This document shows positions 1 through 7,028 of a DNA stretch of 64,000 bases, piece by piece; position 1 is the stretch's first letter; each line of letters opens with the position of its first letter. Source of the stretch: an uncultured Pseudodesulfovibrio sp. (GTDB lineage Bacteria; Desulfobacterota; Desulfovibrionia; Desulfovibrionales; Desulfovibrionaceae). Location: assembly GCF_963664965.1 (NCBI RefSeq), contig NZ_OY761823.1, positions 630,001 to 694,000 on the forward strand, in the 5' to 3' direction. The notes under the pieces are model-generated. The model was not told the DNA's origin. It did not search any database and worked only from the letters and a program-made list of their open reading frames with translations. Both the position numbers and the translations under genes were made by a program.

Positions 1-1
1 A

Positions 2-448
2 GTGCATTTCCCGGAACCGTGGGCAGGATTTTTTGCCAAGGTCAAGGCGACCGAACCCAAGGTCATGTGGACGTACATGGAGCTCGGCCTTGATCTCGGC
101 GGACAGTCGGACCGCAAGCGCAGCGGGGTGCTCCGCAATCTCATCAGCCATCTCAGGTGGCCGCCCGGAACTACGGCCTTCTGGCCCGTGGCCGCTTTGA
201 ACAACGGTGCGCTCGAACCGAATCCCGGCATGTTCTGGAAAGGATGGGAGCATTGGAAAACGCCGCATATCGCCTGTTTCGGCGACGAGGCGCTCAGGGT
301 CATCCTGCCGGATGCCCCGTCCGGTGTTACCACGCATTTCCTGCAAGACACTGTCGTCTACTGCCTGCCGCCCCTGTCCCAGCTCATGACCATGCTGCCT
401 CACGAGCAGCAGATCGCCATTGATATCCTCGCTGCTCTGAAGCTGTAG
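2..448 (+). CDS. C-terminal part of an unrecognised protein (partial)
   Basis: A frame open from base 2 ends at TAG 446-448 and gives about 148 residues. It enters from beyond the left edge, so the first visible GTG need not be the real start. The sequence is rich in Trp and Pro (WPPGTTAFWPVAALNNG, then WKGWEHWKTPH) and has no signal peptide or membrane segment in the visible part. I recognise no domain. The codon usage is GC-rich like the neighbouring host genes, which supports real coding. It converges with the response regulator downstream, with about 65 bp between the two stop codons and no clear terminator hairpin. Confidence 0.6.
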   Translation: MHFPEPWAGFFAKVKATEPKVMWTYMELGLDLGGQSDRKRSGVLRNLISHLRWPPGTTAFWPVAALNNGALEPNPGMFWKGWEHWKTPHIACFGDEALRVILPDAPSGVTTHFLQDTVVYCLPPLSQLMTMLPHEQQIAIDILAALKL

Positions 449-513
449 TCATCTGGTCCCGGCATGGTGCCGATGCGTTTTGGATGTTTGCAGGTGAACC
501 GTTCAGCTTCGTC

Positions 514-1179
514 TTAAATCACCCATGTCTCAAGGTCGATGAGGCCGAGCTTTGCGGCATAGCGGACGAGTTCCACGGAGCTGTGCAGGTCGAGCTTTTT
601 CATCAGGTTGGTGCGGTGATTCTCCACGGTTTTCGGACTGATGTAGAGCTGGGCCGCCACTTCCTTGGCATTGAGCCCTTCGGCGAGCATACGCATGACT
701 TCCTGTTCCCGGGCGGTCAGGGTGGAGTATGGGTCCTGAGCCTCGCTGCTGTCTTGGGCGTTATCCTGCAACAGGCGGTAGACCACCTCCTGCGACAGGG
801 CGCTGTCCAGAAAGAGTTCGCCGCGGGCTACGGTGTCGAGTCCCTGTTCCAGATTGGAGGCCGCGGATTCCTTTATCATGTAGCCCGTGGCACCTGCGCG
901 GAATGCTTCCAGAAGATATTCGGCCTCGGAATGCATCGAGATAATGAGGAATTTCGTGTCTGACAGTTTGTTGCGAAGTTCGCGTATAACCTGAATGCCG
1001 TTCTTTCCGGGCATGGAAATGTCCATGATGACGATGTCCGGCTTGTGCTTTTTTGCGAGACGGATGCCGTCTTTTCCGTTGCCTGCTTCGGCCACGACTT
1101 CGAATTTTTCGTTGCGGCTGACAATGGCCTTGAGGCCTTCGCGGAACAGTGGGTGGTCGTCAACTATCATTATGTTCAT
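514..1179 (-). CDS. NarL/FixJ-family response regulator
   Basis: This 221-residue transcription factor has an N-terminal receiver domain (residues 1-120) and a C-terminal LuxR-type helix-turn-helix (about 150-215). The acidic pocket VDDHP is at residues 6-10 and the phosphoacceptor Asp is about residue 53 in IMDISMPG. The HTH shows the family pattern LTAREQEVMRMLAEG followed by SPKTVENHRTNLMKKL. Its start overlaps the stop of the upstream sensor kinase by 4 bp, so the two form a translationally coupled pair. The kinase next door should phosphorylate it. The target genes cannot be told from the sequence. Length and motifs are normal for the family. Confidence 0.93.
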   Translation of the reverse strand: MNIMIVDDHPLFREGLKAIVSRNEKFEVVAEAGNGKDGIRLAKKHKPDIVIMDISMPGKNGIQVIRELRNKLSDTKFLIISMHSEAEYLLEAFRAGATGYMIKESAASNLEQGLDTVARGELFLDSALSQEVVYRLLQDNAQDSSEAQDPYSTLTAREQEVMRMLAEGLNAKEVAAQLYISPKTVENHRTNLMKKLDLHSSVELVRYAAKLGLIDLETWVI

Positions 1180-4034
1180 GGCTGTTTCCGTCTCCTGCCG
1201 GTATCAATTGGTATTTTGAATATGACGCGGGTTCCGGTTTCTATCAGCGACTGTACTTCCATGGTGCCGCCGACGAGCCGTGCCCGTTCCTCCATGCTGT
1301 GCAGGCCCATGCGTTTTTCTTCAGTCACTTCCTTCATGCGCCGGTCCATGTCGAACCCGCATCCGTTGTCCTCGATGCGAATGAGCAGGTCGGGGTGACT
1401 CTTGACCATACGTACGGAGGCCGAGGAAGCGCCGGAGTGCTTGACGATGTTGTTGGTCGCTTCCTGTATCATGCGGTATATATTGATTTCGGTATCGAAA
1501 TCCAGAATGACATTCTCAATGCCGACCGCCAGAAAGTCAATGGGGTTGCCGAGTTTTCGCGCCATGTCTTCAACATGGTTTTGCACGGCCCGGACCAGTC
1601 CGAGCTGGTCGAGGGCGGGAGGCCTGAGACCGTATGCTATGTCGCGAACATCAGCCACGGTCAATTTTGCGACCTCGGTGATTTTCTGGCTTCGTTCCTT
1701 GAGGTTCGGAGCGCATGCCTCGTGCCCGTCAAAAAAGGTTTCCATCTTGAGGACGATGGAAGAAAGGTTCTGGGCCACGTTGTCGTGCAGGTCGCGGGAA
1801 ATGCGTTGCCGTTCGTTTTCCTGCACCCGGAACAGCTCGCGGGTCAGGGAGAGGATGCGGTCCTGAGCCTTTCGTCTTTCCTCTACCTCTACCTGAAGGC
1901 GGATGTTCGCTTCGGACAGTTCGAGTGTCCGTTCGTGCACCTTGCTTTCCATGTCCGCATGGGCGGAGCGGAGTTCTTCCTCAAGTGACTTGTGGATGGT
2001 GATGTCGTTCAGTATTTCGAGGTGGGCCTGTTTCCCGCCCCACATGATGGGCTTGACCGTCAGGGTCAGCCACTTGACTGTCCCGTCTCGGGTAATCACC
2101 CGAAACGAGGTGTTGTCGGAGATTTCGTTTCCAGCCAGATATTGGGCCATGTTGCTTGCAAGTTCGTCCCGGTCTTCCTCGTGAACGATTTCAACGGGAC
2201 GCATGCCTTCAAGCTGCCCAAGCGGATATCCGGTGATGTCGGCCATGGCCTGATTGACGAAAACGGTTCGCCTGTTTTTGGCCACGACCACGCCTTCCTG
2301 CGAGTTCTCCACCAGAACGCGGTAGCGCTCCTCGGACTCCATGAGTGCCTGCTCGGCCCGTTTGCGGGGAGTGACGTCGAGAAGCGAGACAATGACCCGT
2401 GAAAGGGTTTCCCGGTATTCCTCCGGTACGGTAAAGTGGGCCATGACCCAGATGATCTCGCCGTCCAGAGTGCGGTGGGTTATTTCGCCGCAGTATTCAG
2501 TGCCGCCCGAGGCGAGCAGGATCATTTCTTCGGTGAATGCGGCAATCGAACTGTCCGTAAGGACCTTGTCCAGATTGCCCAGCAGATCTTCCCTGTTCTT
2601 GGCGTGAAGCAGGTCAAGCGTTGCCTTGTTGACGTCCACCACGTCCACGAGGGTCGCACATTGTATCAGGGCGTCAGGGTTATCATAGAAGAACTGCCTG
2701 AAATCGGTGATGCCCCGCCACTTGAGGTCGTCGAAATACGCCTTGAGCCGGGTCAGGTCTTCTTCCCACAACGATATGGGCGAATCTTCGAACAGCGTGC
2801 GGAAACGGGCTTCGCTTCGCGTCAAAGCCTCCTGGGACTCTTTGTGCGCGGTAACGTCCGTGACGATGCCTTCAATGGCCATGGGGTTACCCTGTTCGTC
2901 TTTGTGCAGGACCACGCGCTGTCTGGCCCAGCGAACTTCCCCGGATTTGTGGATGAACTGGAATTCGTATTCCGGGCGAATGTGTCCCGCCTGCATTTCT
3001 TCCCATATGGTGATGGAGTAGTCGATCCAGTCCGGGTGCAGCAGTTGACCCGCGAACAGCGGCGTTTCCATGTAATCCTTGACCGAATACCCGGAGAAGC
3101 GCTCTACCGAGGGGCTGATGTATTCATACGTCCCCTCCGGTATTTTCATGCGGAAAAAGATGTCACTGGTGGACTGGGACATGAAATTCAGGCTCATCCG
3201 GGCGGCAGCCAGTTCTTCCTGTGTTCTGCGTCGCTCGGTGACGTCGGTGAAAATGCCTTCTGCGGCAAGGGGGAAACCGTCGCTGTCCGTGACGACGGAG
3301 ATTCGCTGGTTGACCCATCTCTGGGAGCCGTTCTTGTGAATGAGCGGGGCTTCGTATTCATAACGGGAACGTCCGGCCTTGAGTTCCTCAATCCAGAGAG
3401 TGAAGATGTCTTCCCATTTTTCCGGGATAAGGCGTTGAATGAACCACGGTTCCGAATAGAATTCCTGCGGCGTATACCCGACGATGTTCTCGACGGCGGA
3501 ACTGATGTAGTCGTATCGGCCGTCAGTCAGGCGGAGCCGGAACAGGCAGTCGCTGGTGTTTTCGGCCAGAAAGTTCAGGTGCCGTTCGGTCTGTGTCAGG
3601 GCATTACGCAGGCGCATGGTGTCCGAGGCGTCGCGCATGATGGAAACGACATGCGTCAGGTTTCCGTGTATGTCGAAAACCGGGTCGAAACGGCCCCATA
3701 CCGCGTGTTGCCGCCCTCTTTTGGTCTGGATGGTATATTCGCCTTCCCAGCTTTCGCCGGACTGAACCGTTGGGATGACTGTTTCGTTGAAGAGGGTGAG
3801 ACTTGTTTCCGGGAGTACGGTTTCAAAGGTGCCAGACCGTATTTCTTCCACTGAATATCCATAGAAGTCCACGAAGGCCTGATTGGCAAAGATGGGGATG
3901 AGGTCGCCGTCCCTGATGGACATGGCTACGCCGGACGCATCAAGTATCTGCCTGAAGAGGTGTGGATTGTTCTCCAGATCGGCTGCCTGCTTGAGTGTTT
4001 GGGGGACTATATCCGGGGTGCTGTGCTTTTTCAC
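1176..4034 (-). CDS. Multi-PAS sensor histidine kinase (NarX-type, HisKA_3)
   Basis: This 952-residue protein has about five successive PAS modules (roughly residues 25-650), a coiled linker (about 680-735), then a HisKA_3 dimerisation domain with phospho-His about residue 750 (QRISRDLHDNVAQNLSS). A GHKL ATPase domain follows, with N-box EATNNIVKHSG near 860 and G-box EDNGCGF near 888. I see no signal peptide or membrane helix, so it is probably a cytoplasmic sensor. Several PAS units are of the PAS/PAC type with GIxTDVTxR ends. It overlaps the response regulator gene by 4 bp and is transcribed ahead of it. The ligand is unknown, and no heme- or flavin-specific residue pattern is obvious. Confidence 0.92.
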   Translation of the reverse strand: MKKHSTPDIVPQTLKQAADLENNPHLFRQILDASGVAMSIRDGDLIPIFANQAFVDFYGYSVEEIRSGTFETVLPETSLTLFNETVIPTVQSGESWEGEYTIQTKRGRQHAVWGRFDPVFDIHGNLTHVVSIMRDASDTMRLRNALTQTERHLNFLAENTSDCLFRLRLTDGRYDYISSAVENIVGYTPQEFYSEPWFIQRLIPEKWEDIFTLWIEELKAGRSRYEYEAPLIHKNGSQRWVNQRISVVTDSDGFPLAAEGIFTDVTERRRTQEELAAARMSLNFMSQSTSDIFFRMKIPEGTYEYISPSVERFSGYSVKDYMETPLFAGQLLHPDWIDYSITIWEEMQAGHIRPEYEFQFIHKSGEVRWARQRVVLHKDEQGNPMAIEGIVTDVTAHKESQEALTRSEARFRTLFEDSPISLWEEDLTRLKAYFDDLKWRGITDFRQFFYDNPDALIQCATLVDVVDVNKATLDLLHAKNREDLLGNLDKVLTDSSIAAFTEEMILLASGGTEYCGEITHRTLDGEIIWVMAHFTVPEEYRETLSRVIVSLLDVTPRKRAEQALMESEERYRVLVENSQEGVVVAKNRRTVFVNQAMADITGYPLGQLEGMRPVEIVHEEDRDELASNMAQYLAGNEISDNTSFRVITRDGTVKWLTLTVKPIMWGGKQAHLEILNDITIHKSLEEELRSAHADMESKVHERTLELSEANIRLQVEVEERRKAQDRILSLTRELFRVQENERQRISRDLHDNVAQNLSSIVLKMETFFDGHEACAPNLKERSQKITEVAKLTVADVRDIAYGLRPPALDQLGLVRAVQNHVEDMARKLGNPIDFLAVGIENVILDFDTEINIYRMIQEATNNIVKHSGASSASVRMVKSHPDLLIRIEDNGCGFDMDRRMKEVTEEKRMGLHSMEERARLVGGTMEVQSLIETGTRVIFKIPIDTGRRRKQP

Positions 4035-4158
4035 GATGCTTTGCTTCGGGTCAGGGGTGGATGAAACTGGCCTTGAAGTCAGAACATAGCCGAATCATCG
4101 GATAAATGGAAGAAAGATTCGAAAAACAGCGGCTTGTCGTCCGGGGAGTGGCAGAGGC

Positions 4159-5625
4159 TTATTTCCCGAAACTGCGTATCCACGACACGGCCAGACCGGA
4201 GTGCTTTTCCGTGACCTGTTCAACCCAGCCGGACTGGTCGCCTTGCGCCTTGAGCACCTCCCGGCTCGCCTTGAGCGGGGCCAGAATGATCGTGAATGGA
4301 CGCTTCTGTCCATCGCGCAGCTTTTCCAGACTGCGGATGAGCGGTCGCCATTTCCCGGTGTCCCGACCGGTCACGAGCCAGAGGGTCGGCAGGTTGAGTT
4401 TCGACAGGGTTTTCGTGTCGGGGATTTCACCGGGGGAAACAGTGTCGTTGAGCAGGCAGACGAGAAATGCGGGTTTTACCTGTTTCGGAGAGAGTGCCGC
4501 CTGTACGGCAACGGGCACGCCCGGTCCGTTGCCCCAGAGTCCGAGGCGTCCGCCTTTTGTCTGGGGTCTGGCGGAAAGGTAGTCGAGTGCCGCCGCGACA
4601 TCTGCCGCGAGATGGCCGCCGGGAGCCGGTTCCGGCTCTCCTGTCTCGGCTTCGGATTCGCAGCCGCGAGGCTGGAACGCGAGGGATGCCAGTCCTTCCA
4701 TGGACAGGGAACGGGTAAAGCCGCGCACCATGTCCGGGTCAACGCACAGGTTGCCGTGGACAAACACGAACCCCGGATGCCCCTCGCCGGACGGCGGCAG
4801 CGAAATCTGCCCTGTCATCTCCCCGTCCGGGGTCGGAAAGGCTACATCCGCCTCGCGGACATGCACCTTGCGCGGGAAATGGGCAATGCGGTCATCGTCG
4901 GTCTGGAGAATGAAACGTTCGATACGGTCGTTTTTTGCAAGGAAGGTGACCGTGCCCACGACCGGCTCATCCGCATCCAGCGACGGGCCGATGGTGTAGA
5001 CGTACTTGCCCAGTGCCTGCTTGAGGCGGCGCAGGGTCTTGTTTTTGGAATCATAGATCAGGAACCGCCCGTATTTGGTGTTGCGGGCGTCGATGATGGA
5101 AATGGTCCGGTTATCCTTGGTCTTGAAATGACCGGAAAATTCCGTGGACTCGTACGAGTAGTAGTCGGCCAGCATGGTGCGGCCGAAACGCGCTTCATGG
5201 CCGCGGTGGACCACGAAGTCCTTTCGTACCCTGATGTTGCGCGGGAGCTTTTTCTCTTCTGTCTTGACCGGGCTGATTTCCACGACGTCCGGTTCGGGTG
5301 CGGGTTCCGGCTCAAGGGCTTCGGCTGGCACCGGTTCTGGCGGCTGGGGCGGGGAATCGTCGAGCACGACGGTCTTGTCCATGGGCAGGGGCATGGGGGC
5401 CACGGAAGCCTCCGGCGGAAGTGGTGAAGGTTCTGTTTCCGGGGCGGGCGGCGGCATGGGGACTGGCTGGATAATGTCCGGTTCGTCTGCCGGGGTTTCT
5501 ATCTCGGTCAGGTCCAGTTCCATAAGCTGCTGCACATCGAACGGCTCAAGCGACACTGAATGAATCAGCAGCAGGAGCACTGCGATGTGCAGGATGATGG
5601 AACAAGCCCAGCTGAGATACCGCAT
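4159..5625 (-). CDS. TonB-like N-terminus fused to a degenerate alpha/beta-hydrolase-like domain
   Basis: This 488-residue protein starts with one membrane helix (about residues 5-25, WACSIILHIAVLLLLIHSV). A Pro/Glu-rich stretch of TonB/TolA type follows (about 40-120), then a middle beta-rich region (about 140-280). The C-terminal part (about 285-485) resembles a dienelactone-hydrolase-like alpha/beta fold (GFVFVHGNLCVDPD, FQPRGCESEAE, RLGLWGNGPGVPVAV). The nucleophile elbow reads GNGPG instead of GxSxG, so the usual Ser is missing and activity is doubtful. A C-terminal His (TEKHSG) remains. The gene lies 3 bp after exbD-like and ends the exbB-exbD set, so it probably replaces TonB as the partner of the motor. 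The N-terminal similarity is compositional, not proof of a TonB fold. Confidence 0.75.
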   Translation of the reverse strand: MRYLSWACSIILHIAVLLLLIHSVSLEPFDVQQLMELDLTEIETPADEPDIIQPVPMPPPAPETEPSPLPPEASVAPMPLPMDKTVVLDDSPPQPPEPVPAEALEPEPAPEPDVVEISPVKTEEKKLPRNIRVRKDFVVHRGHEARFGRTMLADYYSYESTEFSGHFKTKDNRTISIIDARNTKYGRFLIYDSKNKTLRRLKQALGKYVYTIGPSLDADEPVVGTVTFLAKNDRIERFILQTDDDRIAHFPRKVHVREADVAFPTPDGEMTGQISLPPSGEGHPGFVFVHGNLCVDPDMVRGFTRSLSMEGLASLAFQPRGCESEAETGEPEPAPGGHLAADVAAALDYLSARPQTKGGRLGLWGNGPGVPVAVQAALSPKQVKPAFLVCLLNDTVSPGEIPDTKTLSKLNLPTLWLVTGRDTGKWRPLIRSLEKLRDGQKRPFTIILAPLKASREVLKAQGDQSGWVEQVTEKHSGLAVSWIRSFGK

Positions 5626-5628
5626 GTG

Positions 5629-6057
5629 CTACTTCTTTTCCTTCCTGCCCGGTCCGGGACGGTCCTGCTCGGCCACAATGCCGAGCCGGTCGATGCCCGC
5701 AGCCTTGATTTCACCCATGACGTGCACCACGACACCGTAGGCGACTTCCGAGTCCGCCCGGAGGAAAAGCTGTTTCTTCTGCTTTGCCACCAGCCGTTTC
5801 AGGTGATCTTCCAGCTCGTCCATGCCGACCTGAAATTCGTCCAGAAACAGTGTGCCGTCCTTTTTCACGGAAAGGACAAGGTGTTCGGAATCCTGCGGCA
5901 GGTTCTTCACGGTCTTGGTGGTCGGCAGGTCGACCTCGACCCCCTGCGTCATGAGCGGGGCCGTGACCATGAAGATGATGAGCAGGACGAGCATCACGTC
6001 CACAAAGGGAGTGACATTGATTTCATTGAGAAATCCGCCGCCGGTCTTGATCGCCAT
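5629..6057 (-). CDS. ExbD/TolR-family biopolymer transport protein
   Basis: This 142-residue protein has a short cytoplasmic N-terminus, one membrane helix (about residues 14-36) and a periplasmic domain. The motif INVTPFVDVMLVLLIIFMV carries the conserved membrane Asp that takes part in proton flow in this family. It forms the proton-driven motor with the ExbB/TolQ protein encoded 9 bp upstream. The third gene of the cluster encodes a TonB-like fusion protein. Whether the complex energises outer-membrane transport or works like Tol-Pal cannot be decided, because no receptor or Pal gene is nearby. Confidence 0.92.
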   Translation of the reverse strand: MAIKTGGGFLNEINVTPFVDVMLVLLIIFMVTAPLMTQGVEVDLPTTKTVKNLPQDSEHLVLSVKKDGTLFLDEFQVGMDELEDHLKRLVAKQKKQLFLRADSEVAYGVVVHVMGEIKAAGIDRLGIVAEQDRPGPGRKEKK

Positions 6058-6066
6058 GGGTATCCC

Positions 6067-6771
6067 CTACTTGTGGTCTTTTTTGGAAGCCCACGCGATT
6101 TCGCGTTCGGCACGGTTGAGGAAGGCACCGGCAAAATCAATCAGGCCGGTCTCGACTTCGTTCAGCTTTCCAAGAAAGTAGTTGTAGAAAATGGTTGCCG
6201 GGATGGCGACGAGCAGGCCGATGGCCGTGGCGATCAGGGCTTCGGAAATGCCGGGAGCGACAGTGGCGAGCGCTGCGGATTGAGCCAGCCCGATGGAATG
6301 GAATGAGTGCATGATGCCCCAGACCGTTCCGAACAGGCCGATAAACGGGGCCGCATTGGCGCAGGTGGCGAGAAAAGGCAGGTTGCGAGTCAGGACGCGC
6401 ATCTCCTTGGTGACACCCTGCTTGAGCACGCGGCGAAGAGTGTCCTTGACCAGAAGCCGCTTGCGTTCCCGGTTGACCTCGGCCTTTTCGAGCAGCCGGA
6501 ATTCGGCCACAGCCATGGTGCTGACGCGTGCCAACGGGGAATCGTCCTTGGAACCGATGGCCTTGAGCCCGGAAGCGAGGTCGCCCGCTTCCATGAAGGC
6601 GTCATACCCACGCATGACCTTCTTGCGCGCCGAACCGATGGTGAAGAACTTGAAAAAAATGATGGTCCAGCTCCACAGGGACATGAGGCCGAGAAAGATC
6701 ATTACCAGCTTCACGGCCAGAGTCGCGCCCGTGAGCAGGGTCAGGATGTCGCTGTCAGGCAGAAAATTCAT
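6067..6771 (-). CDS. ExbB/TolQ/MotA-family proton channel protein
   Basis: The MNFLPDSDILTLL start is preferred over a longer open frame because the first helix (LAVKLVMIFLGLMSLWSWTI) follows it directly. It gives 234 residues with three membrane segments: near residues 15-40, and a pair in the C-terminal half. The C-terminal pair carries the family signature ANAAPFIGLFGTVWGIMHSF, then GISEALIATAIGLLVAIPATIFYN. The large cytoplasmic loop lies between helices 1 and 2. It is the first gene of the exbB-exbD-tonB-like cluster and supplies the channel scaffold of the inner-membrane motor. Confidence 0.92.
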   Translation of the reverse strand: MNFLPDSDILTLLTGATLAVKLVMIFLGLMSLWSWTIIFFKFFTIGSARKKVMRGYDAFMEAGDLASGLKAIGSKDDSPLARVSTMAVAEFRLLEKAEVNRERKRLLVKDTLRRVLKQGVTKEMRVLTRNLPFLATCANAAPFIGLFGTVWGIMHSFHSIGLAQSAALATVAPGISEALIATAIGLLVAIPATIFYNYFLGKLNEVETGLIDFAGAFLNRAEREIAWASKKDHK

Positions 6772-6936
6772 GCGTGTACCCGTTGCTAAATGTTTGCGGA
6801 GAGAAAAAATCCATCCTTGCCTATCTGTAAACCCTGTGTCACGAGAAAGCAAGCAGCTTTCCTTTTTAGTAGAGTCTTTTCGGATGGTTGCAGCCCTGTC
6901 CCGTTGGTTTTATGGTGGTTCTTGTGTCGCAGGGCG

Positions 6937-6964
6937 TTGATTATCATTGTAAAGACGCTATACT
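6937..6964 (+). promoter_or_regulatory. Candidate sigma-70 promoter for the hybrid kinase gene
   Basis: TTGATT at 6937-6942 and TATACT at 6959-6964 are separated by 16 bp. They lie about 65 bp upstream of the GTG start at 7029. The pair was read by eye and no transcript data support it. Confidence 0.45.
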
Positions 6965-7028
6965 CACATGTAATCGGGCGTGGATGAAAGCCCCCTGAAC
7001 AGCAAATTGTCGAAGACGCGGAGAGTTC

